Shown in pieces: positions 11,370-22,871 of a stretch of DNA of 64,000 nt. Below the pieces are notes generated by a model, which made no database searches, was not told where the DNA came from, and saw nothing but the letters and a program-made list of their open reading frames with translations. Location of the stretch: contig CM069612.1 in the NCBI GenBank assembly GCA_035771175.1, positions 28,096,150 through 28,160,149 of the forward strand. Reading direction: 5' to 3'. The DNA is from Paratinospora sagittata. Taxonomy: Eukaryota > Streptophyta > Magnoliopsida > Ranunculales > Menispermaceae. The position numbers were made by a program, and so were the translations under genes. Position 1 is the first letter of the stretch; each line of letters begins with the position of its first letter.

Positions 11370-13140
11370 TGAATAAAGAAGTTTCTGTAGGCTGGCTGCA
11401 GGCTTGTTAATCAAGTCCAATGTAGTGGAAAAGTGTGAAGGGCATTTAATTTTTAAATGATTTTCTAAGACATCGGTGGATTGAAACCTTCAAATAACAT
11501 TTTTAGTTGACAATGAGAGACATTGTATTGAATCAAGGCAATCTAAGGATTCTTTAGTTAATTATAAATGTCAACATAACACTACAATTATCACCTATAT
11601 TTTGGCACCGAACAGTGCTCCACCGTATATATCACACGTGTAATGTCTCAGTTGAAGCATTAGCTTTAGTTTTGATACTATTATTGCATAAGCTCCTCGG
11701 CATACATGTGTGATGTAGTTAAATCATTAGCTCTGATACCATTTGTTGCATGAGCTTGAATTTTAACTGTAGTATCAATATATATTATAACTAAGTATAC
11801 CTAATATAACTAGCTACTTTTACATTCAAGGGTGAAGTTTTTGTTTAAAAGCCTTTGACACTAATAAATGTAACATTTCAACTTATATCTTATATGATAC
11901 ATGTGTGTATATTTAATATAAAATTATTTCAGTTAAGATATACCCAACATTTAAATAATTCGGTGAGTGACCGTCCACCTTTTTGTGTATGCAATAGGAC
12001 TCCATTTAATTAATTAGTTCAAACTAGAAACGAAGACTTCTTGATGTAGAGATTGTTAAATTGTTCTTATTTAAATTTTATGGATGAGAATGGAAGTTGA
12101 AAATCCATTAAACTGATGAATATGTACAATATCTTGGTATTGTATAATTGACCAATATATGATGGGTAAGATTTTAGAGAATGGTACCAGACCCACCAAT
12201 TGATTGATCTAATAATGTATTGAATCTGACTCTGAAGACCGAGAAAGAGAAATGGAATAATGAAATGGGCGTAAAATGTGGACCGTTTGGCACATGAGGT
12301 TGTGTAATTTTAGTTTGACCAAGACCACCCTTTTAGTTTTGTCTCTTCTAGAATGCTTTTAATTGCCTATTTCTTTTGCTATTTTTTTTTTACTTTTTTA
12401 CTCAATATATCATTTTGTAATTACTATTTACTAGGAATTGTTTACGTTATTAATTAATTCTAAATCATAACTTTATCGTAAGTTTTACCAGTTCTAGTAA
12501 TAGGCTTCTACTTTTTATTACTAGGCCTCTAGCCCTTTGGCAAGCCCTTCTAGAATGCTTATTATTAAATAGTCTTTTATATGTATATACTTTTAATTAA
12601 CGACAATTTGAGAGATCAAGACTCACAATTCCGAACTAAATGACGTTGAAGAAAAGTCAAAGAATGAGTTGTGGAGATCGAACCCGAGGGGGGTTGAGGG
12701 ACCTGCAACGTGGGTTCGAACCCTCCCTCGATAAATCTTTGGTTAGGAGAAAAAATTATTACTCTTTGAAGTCTCGAGCCCGGATGAATTAGTCTCGTCC
12801 TAAAGGGGTGCCAGAAAATCGGTAGCCAAAAAAAGAAAAGAATGAGTTATGGTTAGGAGTACTCAAAAACATTGAAACCAAGTATCACTCATTGGGTTCT
12901 TACAATTCAACAACTTTGCATTATTAGTGAAAAAATCTCAAATAGATTTTGTTCTTTCGTGGGATAAAGGTTTCCTTCGTGGGATAAAGGTTTCCGTACC
13001 CACTCAATGAATATGGAAACAATATTCACTTAGCTTTTTCAAATCTTTTTATTGTAAGAAACTATTTTATTAAAATGTTTATAATGAGTTAATTTTTCAT
13101 ATTGATTGTCTTTTTATTGTTATTACATTTGTTTTTAGAT
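11370..13140. other. Intergenic, with dispersed repeat text
   Basis: No gene is seen. The motif 'catacatgtgtgatgtagtt' with 'attagctctgatacc' near 11690-11760 and the block at 11850-11950 repeat text found at 9290-9730. A short 20-bp direct repeat, 'ttcgtgggataaaggtttcc', occurs twice in tandem at about 12956-12996. A B-box-like 'gggttcgaacc' near 12712 has no convincing A box. Confidence 0.45.
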
Positions 13141-13179
13141 TATAAGATATGAAATGAAGTGGATGAGCTATTTATGATT

Positions 13180-14037
13180 TTTTTTTTTAATTAGCTGTAG
13201 TAGAAAGTATTTTAGTAGTTAAATGATCTATTTTAGCTACAAAGTATATAGCTAAAGATAAAATCTATAGCAAAATTTATCTTTTAGTTATGAAATGAAT
13301 TGTGAAGCTAAACATATACTTTAGCCCCAAAATTAATATTGAAGCTAAATGTAAACTTTGGTTACAAACGTTTATTTGTAGCTAAATATATTTTTTAGCT
13401 GAGAAAATAGTTTTGAAGCTAAATATATACTTTAGCTACAAAAATAATATTGAAGTAAAATGTAAACTTTGGTTGCAAACATTTATTTGTAGCTAAATAT
13501 ATCTTTTAGCTGCAAAAATATTTTTCAAGCCAAATATATTCTTTAGTTATGAACTTTTATTTGTAGCTAAATATATCTTTTAGCTGCAAAAATATTTTTG
13601 AAGCCAAATATATTCTTTAGCTATGAACTTTTATTTGTAGCTAAATATATCTTTTAGCTACAAAAATATTTATGAAGCTATATATAAACTTTAGCTATGA
13701 TATAAGTTTTGAAGCTAAGTAATTATTTAGCTATGAACATATATTTGTAGCTAAATATATCTTTTAGCTAAGAAAGTACTTTTGAAGCTAAAAATATAAA
13801 CTTTAGCCATAAAAATTTATTTGTAGCCAAAGATAACTTTTAGCCACAAAAAACATATTTGTACCTAAGAAATTTAGCTACGAAATAAAGTTTGAGGCTA
13901 AACAATTTTTTAGCTACAAAAACTGTTTTCATAACTATTTGGTTGTAGGCACAGAGTTTTAGCCACAACTTAGCTACGAAATTATAACTTTTAGCCGCAA
14001 AGCTGTTTCGTAGCTAATTCTCTTTTCTGTTGTAGTG
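13180..14037. mobile_element. CACTA-type transposon end with subterminal repeat array
   Basis: The right boundary, read on the minus strand, begins CACTACAACAGAAAAGAG, the 5' terminus typical of CACTA (En/Spm) elements. Inward of it lie about 850 bp of repeats of 'tagctacaaa' / 'tttgtagctaaa' in both orientations. Copies of 'tatttgtagctaaatatatc' lie 74 bp apart (13485, 13559, 13633), and flanking copies are about 110 bp away, so the base period is near 37 bp. Dense subterminal repeats that bind the transposase are known for this superfamily. No transposase and no matching left CACTA end were found, so this is a truncated or non-autonomous copy. Confidence 0.7.
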
Positions 14038-14040
14038 ATT

Positions 14041-15187
14041 AAGTATGATCTAACAGGCGAGCTCATGGCAAAGGGCATTGACTTCTTAAGCTAAATGTAA
14101 TTGGATTTTTTAATTAGTCTTAATATAGTATTTTTTTTTATTATCAAAGTGATCTTGACATAGGTATAGTACATACAAATATGATTGTATCCTAATATAA
14201 TTTTTTTTTTGCTAGGGGTTCGTCTTTATATAAATTTTGATTTATACTATGTTATGTCATATAATTGGTATTAAAGTTCTTTCTCTCTTAAAATTTGAAA
14301 GGTTGTTTTTATTGAACCTGATCTTGTGACCGATAAGGCTCTGATATATATATATATATAATTATATATATTTGGGGTTAGAGAAATGATTTTACGAATA
14401 AAAAATTACACCTAAAATTATATTTATCTTGATGTAATATATAGTGAGTGGAAAACTTTTCCTTTTTCAATTTTTTCCCTGATATTGTGGTGATATGATA
14501 TATTGCCATTTCAACTTGAGTATAAATTTTGGATATATATCTTGGGTCGTTTTAACACTCTTCTTTGGGTTATTGATATGAAAAAAAATTCTGGTCATAT
14601 TACTACTGTTACATATAGATCACTGATGAAGAAAAATTTGTGTGCTAGTATCATGTTCCCGTAGTTTGGACATAAAGTCGATTATCCTTAGTATAGTGAA
14701 GATCACGTTTGGTATGCTGTAAGATGTTTCAATAACACGTTACTTATTGTTTTATAAACAATATCGGATTTTATAACAATCAAAATATTAAATGTTTTTA
14801 TTATTTTTTAAAAATTTAATCAGATTTTAAAATATTAAATATTAAATATATATGATTATCGTCGAAAAATATAAATGTGAAACATATGAGGCATCAATGT
14901 GAATATAATAAATTAATATAAAAGTAAAAGAATGGGTATAATATTACTGTATATGAGATAAAAAAATATGTTGAGAAAAGTAAAGGATGACAAAAGCGAA
15001 ATGAAGGAAAAGAGAAAAAAGGGCAAATGGGAATCAAATGATAGTTTTCAAAGCATTTCAAGTTCCAGTGAAGATGAAAATTAAAAGTGGACACGTGGCG
15101 CATGTAGAGAACCTACGTATGCTACTGTTTAGCTACAAACATGCTGGGGTATCAAAACTATGTATGCTACTGTTGTACGCAAGTTTA
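14041..15187. other. Intergenic, nothing recognised
   Basis: AT-rich with an (AT)n run at about 14344-14362. The minus-strand frame at 14894-15103 has no domain support. Confidence 0.45.
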
Positions 15188-15400
15188 GGCTACGTTTGAT
15201 TTGTAATTAAAAAGGTAAAATACAACTAATCAAAAATTAATAATTCAGAAAATAATATTTTGTTATTTCTTAAAAATAATTTGTTTTCTTTGTAAATTTT
15301 GGAAAACTATTTTCGGGTTTTAATGAATCAAATACGTTTTTCGTATTTCTAAAGTTTTAAATACAGAAAACTGTATCCAAATCTTAAATCAAATGCAACT
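15188..15400. mobile_element. Tourist-like MITE, ~213 bp
   Basis: The left end 'ggctacgtttgatttgtaat' has an inverted partner at the right end, 'aaatcaaatgcaact', and TTA flanks both sides (15185-15187 and 15401-15403). It belongs to the same family as the element at 10241. Confidence 0.55.
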
Positions 15401-15403
15401 TTA

Positions 15404-15914
15404 CATTTTCGTGGAATGCACGGGCTTCTATAAAATTAATTATTTACTAAAATCAACCAGAAATTTAAATATTATACACAAAATCTAAATTTTATGAGTT
15501 TGTTACTATGTAAACTGTGAACAAAACCGTACCTTTGACAAAAATAGTGTCAATAACAATTTACAAAAAGTAGTAGATCAAAGAAATACTTAAAACAATG
15601 AAGATAAAAAACTTGAGAATAAGTTGACAGGACATCTATACTTCTATCCTTGAAACAAAATAATAAGAAGATCAATGTATTGAATGTGCATTTTGGTTGT
15701 TAACGTAACAATACTCAATATTTTGTTCCTTTACCATCTTAATAATAATAAGTAGCAATTAGAACCATTGTAGAAACGAAATAATGATAGATATGATAAG
15801 ATTAACTATTACATCAATGGTGCAACTTCTGCATGACAGACTGCACTTTATTTATCTATAAGGAAAATATGATAGCGTGAAGCCATAATACTGGACATGT
15901 ATAATATATGTTGT
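15404..15914. other. 3' flank of CRRSP copy 2
   Basis: No gene or element is recognised between the MITE and the stop codon of the minus-strand CRRSP gene. Confidence 0.4.
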
Positions 15915-16655
15915 CTAATAAGATCTAACGAAGGGATATAGCTCATATCTGAAGTTACAACTTCCACCAATCACTCTTCCTCCTCTTCTTCCATCACAGC
16001 ATGTGGGAAGCTCATCTATAGCAGCATCCAAGCACCTCTTGCACCCTTCTTTAGACAGGTCTCTAGTACACTGAACTAGCCCATATAGCTTCTCTGATGC
16101 CCCAGTTTTTTCCTCTGCAGTAGCAAACAGTTTTGGACTCTGAGAAGCTTTGGCAGATAGCTTGCTCAGGAGCGCCTTTGTTTTCTCATTGAAAGATATA
16201 GGATTGCTTACATTCTGTAAGTTCCACATGTAGAATCTGTTCTCATAGTCAATTGTGTTGAAGAACTTAAAACTCGAGTATTTGAACAAGCAGTTATCGT
16301 ACCAAATGATTCCTCCCTTGTTCTTGGGACAACGTTGGCGAATCTCATTACCTGCTTCGGCGACGCAAGATTTGCAATCGTTTCTTGGAACGTCACCTCG
16401 ACATAGAGCAAGCCCATTAACGAGAGCTTCGCCTTTTCCTACGGAGCTGAGTCCAAAGCCCGTCGGCGGAGCCTTGTAAGTAAGGGAACTGATCAACAAG
16501 TTCAAGTTCTTGGCGTATGGGCTGCCATTGGTGTAGTTCCCTGCAGTGTTGGAGCAGAAATGGTAGAGAGGGCTGGCGCAGATGACAGTGTGGAGAAGAA
16601 GAAAGAAAGGTAAGAGATAGAGAGGAGTTAATCTAATGAAGGAAAATGAATTCAT
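15915..16655 (-). CDS. Cysteine-rich repeat secretory protein (two DUF26/Gnk2 domains), copy 2
   Basis: Single-exon gene of 246 residues. The open frame extends upstream to 16841, but the upstream part is a His-run and leader-like sequence. The ATG at 16655 gives MNSFSFIRLTPLYLLPFFLL, a signal peptide that aligns with copy 1, so I use it. Two DUF26 domains carry CRGDVPRNDCKSC and CTRDLSKEGCKRC, and the protein ends SCNFRYELYPFVRSY. About 70% of residues match copy 1 by eye, marking the two as tandem duplicates about 5 kb apart in the same orientation. It has no membrane or kinase segment and is predicted apoplastic. Its ligand is unknown. A TATTTAAAG box lies near 16732-16741 on the minus strand. 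Confidence 0.9.
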   Translation of the reverse strand: MNSFSFIRLTPLYLLPFFLLLHTVICASPLYHFCSNTAGNYTNGSPYAKNLNLLISSLTYKAPPTGFGLSSVGKGEALVNGLALCRGDVPRNDCKSCVAEAGNEIRQRCPKNKGGIIWYDNCLFKYSSFKFFNTIDYENRFYMWNLQNVSNPISFNEKTKALLSKLSAKASQSPKLFATAEEKTGASEKLYGLVQCTRDLSKEGCKRCLDAAIDELPTCCDGRRGGRVIGGSCNFRYELYPFVRSY

Positions 16656-16731
16656 AGTGATAAGAGGAAATATTAATATTTCCAGATGAAGATGATGATG
16701 ATGATGATGAAAATAAAGATGCATGGGTGGC

Positions 16732-16741
16732 TTTAAATAGA
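16732..16741 (-). promoter_or_regulatory. TATA box of CRRSP copy 2
   Basis: Reads CTATTTAAAG on the minus strand, about 80 bp upstream of the ATG at 16655. A CAT/ATC repeat in the leader (about 16687-16710) sits between the box and the start. Confidence 0.5.
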
Positions 16742-16859
16742 AAAAAGTAAGATGTGGATTGTTAATTTGATAATTCATTGTTTGACTCGATCGATCATCG
16801 ATGTTATTCGATGAAGGCATGTAATGGAGCAAGTCAGCCAATGTGGTAAGCTTAATTGA

Positions 16860-17598
16860 ACTTTTTGTTCTTCGGTTGACTATATATTGCTATGTTATCT
16901 GCATTTTAGGGTACCGAACTAGTTGTCATGTGCTTGCGTGCGAACCTCTCCTCTTGGGGGTGAGGTTTGAACTTAAAATCTCATTTCTTGAGGCGAGTTT
17001 TGGCATTAGATAACCCCAAGTTGTTTAATCTTATTTTAATATCTAATGGACTTTGACTATTATTAAATTGATATATTAATCTATTAGGGGAACGTTAAAA
17101 CAATCTAAAATACATATTCAAAAATGAGAATTCTAACTACAAATTATTGTAACTACAACAAAACTAAATTATTGTAACTACAACAAAACTACATGTTCTT
17201 TATTAGATTATTTATTATATACCTTATGATATATGTGTAACATACATATCTAATAAACATGAATATATAGTTTTATTGTAATTACATTATTTTGTAGTTA
17301 TATTAACATTTTCTTTCAAAAATATATGTGTAACATACATATCTAATTAACATGAATATATAGTTTTATTGTAATTACATTATTTTGTAGTTATATTAAC
17401 ATTTTCTTTCAAAAATATACCCTAGCTGATATAATAATATATCATATCACCACCTCATAAGAGAAAAAAAATAAATAAATAAAAAGAAAAATGCTTTTAT
17501 GACCCAAAATATATACTCAAAATTATACGCATGTTAAGGTGGCGTATTGTGAGTGGTGGGTATTCTTTTTCCTTTCTTCCCTCTCATGCTGTGGTAAT
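16860..17598. other. Upstream region of CRRSP copy 2 with a tandem duplication
   Basis: No gene is seen. A 93-bp unit is tandemly duplicated at 17231-17416. Confidence 0.5.
17231..17416. repeat. 93-bp tandem duplication
   Basis: Two nearly identical 93-bp units, 17231-17323 and 17324-17416, each beginning 'atatgtgtaacatacatatc'. One difference is visible ('taataaac' versus 'taattaac'), so the duplication is young. Confidence 0.85.
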
Positions 17599-18039
17599 GA
17601 GGCTTTTAACTTGATTGCCACAAAAATTTTATAAATTTCACAAATACAATTAAAATAAAAATAATGATCCCTTTGTTATAGATTGACCAGTCAATGTCCA
17701 GTCAGCAGATGACGTGGCTACACTTAGATTTTAGATTTGCTAATTGGACGCTACCAAAGATTTTTTTTTTAAATTTAATAAAAGGCATTTTTTTTAAAAG
17801 ATACAAAAATTATTTTGTACATTATCTTCATCACATCTTTTTTAAAAGACGCATTTAATTATTTTTTTTAAAAAAAATCCTTGGTGGCACTCAGTCAGTA
17901 AATCTAAAATCTAAGTGTGGCCACGTCATCTGCTAACTGGACATTGACAGGTCAATCTATAACAAATGGATCATTATTTTTATTTTAATGACATTTGTAA
18001 AATTTTTTAAAAAAATTTATGACAATAAGTCAAAAGCCC
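17599..18039. mobile_element. MULE-like foldback element with long inverted repeats
   Basis: About 200-bp inverted arms run from 'gaggcttttaacttgattgcc' at the left to 'gacaataagtcaaaagccc' at the right. Both arms contain 'tgttatagattgac' and 'cagatgacgtgg' in opposite orientations. It is flanked by TGTGGTAAT (17590-17598) and TGTAGTAAT (18040-18048), a 9-bp target duplication with one mismatch. Long TIRs plus a 9-bp duplication are the marks of Mutator-like elements. It has no coding capacity. Confidence 0.75.
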
Positions 18040-18049
18040 TGTAGTAATG

Positions 18050-18950
18050 TGATATATTGCCACATAAGCATAAATACTATTTTGAATATAAATTTTAGAT
18101 CATTTTAGCACTTTTCAAATAAAAACACCTATGTCTCACTGTATACCTCGTCAGCGTAAATATAATTTTGGGTACAATTTTTAAATTATAAAAATATTTT
18201 TCTAATAATCCCAGCAAGAGATCCGTAGATGGGGCTCATATATGCCTTGGATTATCTGGACGACCCAGTACCCCTTAGGTTTGCATTTGATGTTGAAGCC
18301 TGAGATAGGAGCATAGAAGAGGTCGGCCGAGCGTCCAAATTTGAATATTTCACATGTGATCGATCGTTGAGTTTTTTTTTTTTTTTTTTTCAGTGTGCTG
18401 TGGGGCTCGGCCAGCGTTGATAAAATAATAAAGGTTTGACTTTACCCACACTTCTAGATACATTATCACCAATTTAATGATTCGAAATGGTTGACATCTG
18501 AATCATTAATTGGGTGATCGATGAATCAAGTAACGCTTGACTTTGGCCTATTGTTATAAATATATCATCACCAATTAAGCTTGAATTATTCCAAATGTTT
18601 TGCATGAATTGGCCAGAGAATGACCTAGTTTCAGCATCTTTAGTTTCTTTTAATTAAATTAGATTTTAGTTATTTACTCTATTTACATTCGTGTCATAGA
18701 AGTTCAATTTATTTTTATAAAATTGCTATTAGGTTAGTCAGCATGCTACATGAAACATATGTTTTTTTTTTGATATCAAATGAAACATATGTTGGCAATA
18801 AAGAAACTCCACGCAAACAAATTAAGTATAAAGAAAACATTAATGTTATGATGGATATGTAATAAAACATCAATAGATAAAATTAGAAATGAATGTATTT
18901 GTCAAACAGTAAAAGAGTAGCCTTAATTATAAATAAAATGAAAAAAAAAA
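18050..18950. other. Intergenic, nothing recognised
   Basis: AT-rich, with a long T run near 18369-18390. No supported feature. Confidence 0.45.
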
Positions 18951-18954
18951 AAAT

Positions 18955-19235
18955 CAATTGAGATAGTTTGGACACATACTGTGAATATCTTTGATGAATC
19001 AGTTAGGAAGAATGACCTATATTAACAAATTCAAGGTAATGATAGTCGTAGAAGAAGACTTAAAATAATTAGACGACAAAAATAACTAAGAAAAATATAA
19101 ATATTTGTAATTTAAGTTTGGACTTAGCCTTTGATAGAATAGATCTAAAGCACTAATTTCATGTAGTTAGAAAAAGACTTGGTTGAGTTACTTTGTCTAC
19201 GCTATTTATAACAATCATGTGCGTGTGCACTTTGA
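18955..19235 (+). mobile_element. RTE-type LINE 3' end relic
   Basis: The forward frames read, with stops, LR-FGHI, then VVEEDLK, then LDLAFDRIDLKH-FHVV, then KRLG. This matches the C-terminal tail of plant RTE-class LINE reverse transcriptases (pattern W/F-GH, KKDLK, LALDR..W...IHVADP). It is heavily mutated and incomplete. The assignment rests on the order of these short motifs. Confidence 0.5.
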
Positions 19236-19443
19236 TGCGTTTTTTGTTTAATTTTTTTTAAGCTACAACTTGAACTTAATGACCTCAAGACTTATACATT
19301 ATATGTCAAATCATTTGGCCTTAATTTAACATGGGTGGCTAACAAACTTCATCATAAGGAACAAGAAAATTATAAATATAATTAAAAAAAATATTTTCAT
19401 ATATATGCATGTATGTATGTATGTATATATGTATGTATATATT
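19236..19443. other. 3' flank of the CRK relic
   Basis: Non-coding, with an ATGT microsatellite at about 19404-19442. Confidence 0.4.
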
Positions 19444-19812
19444 CTACCATCGTGGACATAATAAGTTTGTAATTGTAACATCATTTATCGATTGTTGTGA
19501 GGATGTCATTGTGGGTTGAACTAACTCAACACCACTGAAATCTCTGCTAATAAGCAAATCTGATTTTGTGTCAGCTGTCTCAACTAAAAATGGTGGTTCA
19601 GAAGGAAGCGAGAAAGTTATATATAGTAGGATTATTGAGCCATGTAGCACCATCTTGCATGGTAGGTCGATTGGCTGCTGCTTCTTGAAAGCATAGTAAT
19701 CCAATCTTGATGCATTTCAACATTTCACTCTTTGGCCAGTAATGTTATAGTTGTCTCCAAGAGCTGGATCTATAACTTCTAATGGTGTTTCTATTGCCCG
19801 TTGTTGCCATAT
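19444..19812 (-). pseudogene. Last kinase exon of a CRK, frameshifted
   Basis: The minus strand opens after a good acceptor (TTGTAACAG at 19813-19821) with IWQQRAIETPLEVIDPALG, which is the start of the last CRK exon (kinase subdomains X-XI). In a shifted frame follow CIKIGLLCFQEAANRPTM-like text and then, in a third frame, SLPSEPPFLVETADTKSDLL and NDVTITN ending in a PR-like tail. Intact paralogues in this window have the same order (DLIDPTL, CIHIGLLCVQEDAAERPTM, LPSRPAFF, ITEVYPR). At least two indels break the frame, and no upstream kinase exons were found in 19.8-22 kb. It is a minus-strand remnant of a CRK that belongs to the same array as the CRRSP genes. Confidence 0.75.
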
Positions 19813-19821
19813 CTGTTACAA

Positions 19822-20570
19822 GCACATCGAAAAATAAAAATAAAAATAAAAATTAAGAAGCTCCTTATATATAAATTTTAAAAGAGAATTTTCAAGGGTC
19901 TGTTTTTCTTTTTTAAAAGAATATATTGTTGCAAGTGTGCTGGGATGAGGGTGCCAACTATGAAAATTTGAAAAGCTGAAAAGCCTCACCACAATAAATA
20001 TCATATTAGAAAGTACATGTATGTTCATTGGATGTGTGTGGTTGATGCAGGGCGTGAATAGAAAAAATTTATACACACTTTTTTTAACTCATTGATTCAC
20101 AAGAATATCGAGAAAAGAGGAAAAATATGATAAAACTATCAAATTCTATTATTCTGAATTCTAATAACTTATATAATAGTCTTAAATAAGCAAAACCTAC
20201 TACAACACTTTTAAACTGACTCGAATACTAAAATCAGCCAAAAATAGAAAATATCATAAATCTTATCTAGAAAGAAAAATAACCTGTAGCAATAAACATA
20301 ATCAAAATTAGACTATTTTATATCGAATTATACTCGAAACAAAACTTTTCTAAATTAATAAATTTACTAAAAACAGTAAATTACCAAAAATAGTGAATTT
20401 ACTAAAAAAAGTAAATTATTCTACAATAGGAAAATACTAATTTAAAATTTTTACAAACTCCAACTTTTATCACGTTGCATTAATGATTTACACATATTAT
20501 AACATAATTGTTTAATCTCATTAGACTTCAATATGAGATGAAATACTTTAAATAGAGAGGTAGACTCAAT
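19822..20570. other. Intergenic, nothing recognised
   Basis: AT-rich. No further CRK exon could be read upstream of the relic on the minus strand. Confidence 0.4.
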
Positions 20571-21475
20571 GGGCTTTTGACCTGATTGCCCTTAAAAAAT
20601 AAAACAATTTCACAAATGCCATTAAAACGTAAATATTGACCCATTTGCCATACTTTCACTATTCAATGCCCAGTCAGCCGCCACACAAGCTCCACACGAG
20701 CGGGGGAGCTGGTGATGAGACGCCTTCCATTGTAATTTTTTTTTACAAGAAAAACGTTTTTTCAAAAGACGCCTGTCCTTTAAATCTTTTTTTATTTTTA
20801 TTTTTATTTTAAGAAGAAGAGCAACAGTAATGGATGGAAGTAAGATCAAGAAGAAGAAATCCCCTGAGATTTCTCAGCAGTAATTCGTCTCCATCATGAC
20901 TCCATTAATCGATCTCGAAAAGGTCTTTCTCTCTCTCTTCCATCTCTCTCATCTCTCGATTATAAGGGCAGGTGGAATTTGAGATTTGATTTGTAAAGAG
21001 GGAGAAATAGAATTGACATTTCTTTAGATTGGTCATTTTACCATTGAAATCCTAATTATGTTTTACTGCTGCTTATTGTTCTAGTAAACTCTTATTCAAC
21101 TAATTTCTGTTAAATTGGGTCCTGCGCACCCTTTACAGTGAGTGATGGATCATCTTTTTTTGTTCTTTTGTGCCTTGGTGCAATTTAGATCTCTGCGTAT
21201 AATAGTTTGCAAATCTGATAGCCCATGGTTTTCATTGACCCTTATTATCGAGAGATGAGAGAGGTGGAAGAGAGAGAGCAAGACCTTTTCGAGATCGATT
21301 AATGGAGTCATGATAGAGACGAACTGCTGCTGAGCTTCTTGATCTTACTTTCATTCATTACTGCTGTTCTTCTTTTTAAAATAAAAAATAAAATAAAAAG
21401 ACGTCTTCCCTTGTCAAAAAAATAAAATAAAAAAATTTAAATAGAACGCGTCTTTTAGAAAGACATCTCGATATA
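20571..21475. mobile_element. MULE-like foldback element with nested inverted repeats
   Basis: The left end 'gggcttttgacctgattgcc' matches the terminus of the MULE-like element at 17599-18039, and the following sequence keeps the 'ccagtcagc' and 'agacgcc' landmarks. Two arms, about 20695-20975 and 21232-21475, are long inverted copies. Both contain 'gactccattaatcgatctcg' in opposite orientations, with GAGA/TCTC-rich tracts. The interior (20980-21230) is unique and looks like gene leader or intron text, which may have been captured. A matching right terminus is not visible. Confidence 0.6.
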
Positions 21476-21479
21476 CGCA

Positions 21480-22713
21480 TAATTCAACGTATATATTTAA
21501 TTAAAATTACGGGGTGTTACACTAAGGTTGGGATGAGAATGGACTCTTATGAACCTCATTTAAATAATAGGAAGATGCATAACAATCTTTGTAGTTTTTA
21601 ACACTTAGATATCATGATAAAAAAAAAAATTCTAGTTGGAAACTTAGGATAGAATTAAGCAAAATAATTTAAAAGACAAAAATAAAGGTAGGGAACACTT
21701 TTCTCTCCAATCAAGTTTTCTCCATCTCACATTTGTTTTCTTTATTCTAGCTTTGAATATACAACTGATATTCTTATGCAATCCAAGAGCAAATGCATTT
21801 GAGAACCGATTCAAGTTTTTCAAGCAAAATGAAGTAAAAAATCTCACTAGATAGGCATTGGTAACAAGAGGATGGGTGAATGACTATGACTTTTTATAAT
21901 CATGTTTATCAATCCAATGGATAGGTGAACTTTTTTTTATTTTTAATTTCATGCTCATATCTACCCTCCCTATGTTACCTTAAATCATTAGAATGTAAGG
22001 TAGCTTGAGAAATGTTATTTGGGGGGTTGTATGATATGCAGATCCATTTGTTTCAAATCTAGTCTGTTTTGTTGACTTCGTTTATGTGGCTTAGGATGCA
22101 AAACATTACATTTCTATTCAGATCTAAAGGTTTTATTTGTTGAATGTTTAAAAGGTCAAAATAAGTTGGAAAAAATGGAACATAAGTGATTGACATCCAA
22201 TTTGTTTGGCATAAATTCTATTTAATGAAGAGCTTGCTAGATATTAAAATAGGTTTCGTTATATGTTACGAGAGAATTGAATTTAATATGACGAAGGATT
22301 CTTCATCTCTGTGAGTAGATATGAGCAAGTAAGAGGAAGAAATTTTGTTCAATTGTTACTCTCAGCCTCATTATATATTTCTTATAAAAATTATGATTAT
22401 AATGATAATAATGATAATAATAAACGAATTCTGCTTAATGGCTACAATAAGTGTGGCTCACATACAACTGAATGTAGTGCATATGTACATGTAATGTAGT
22501 GCCCTTACGTGTAAAATTGTTTTAAATAATGTGAAAAATAACCTTATACCGACGGTACGAGGTGCCCGTCACACCGCCGGTACGGGGTGTGACAATCACC
22601 TTGAGGAACACATTCTCTTAGAAAAAAGATAAATAGTTCACTACTAAGACTCGAGGTAACTGAATCAAGTAATCATGATAGACAAACAATCTCTATATAG
22701 AATATATGACCAA
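21480..22713. other. Intergenic, nothing recognised
   Basis: AT-rich. A GC-rich patch with imperfect repeats of 'ggtacgaggtg' / 'ggtacggggtg' lies near 22553-22592. The short frames here have no domain support. Confidence 0.4.
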
Positions 22714-22718
22714 CTTGA
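22714..22718. other. Target-site duplication of Copia-1 (left)
   Basis: CTTGA, identical to the five bases at 28588-28592 just after the right LTR. Confidence 0.8.
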
Positions 22719-22861
22719 TGTTGGCGTGAGCTCAACAATTATCCGTAATAAATTAGCGCTAGTTTGAAAATAGCAAAGATTGTGTTTTGATTTTATTCTT
22801 TTAAAATGTATATAACCTATGGTTTCATAGAAAAAGATATGAAAAAAATAGAATGTTTTGA
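22719..22861 (+). repeat. Copia-1 left (5') LTR
   Basis: Starts TGTTGGCGTGAGC and runs to '...gaatgttttga'. It shares 'tttgaaaatagcaaagattg' and 'aaaatgtatataacctatgg' with the right LTR. Two small deletions make it shorter. The bases after it ('tcagagaaagg') may be what is left of a primer-binding site. Confidence 0.85.
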
Positions 22862-22871
22862 TCAGAGAAAG

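Noticed and set aside
12640..12740. B-box-like 'gggttcgaacc' as a tRNA gene or SINE
   Set aside because: No A box at a suitable distance and no cloverleaf could be drawn by eye.
22311..22499. Short frame with Cys/His residues as a zinc knuckle
   Set aside because: The CX2C and H/C spacing does not match a CCHC knuckle and no flanking gag sequence exists.
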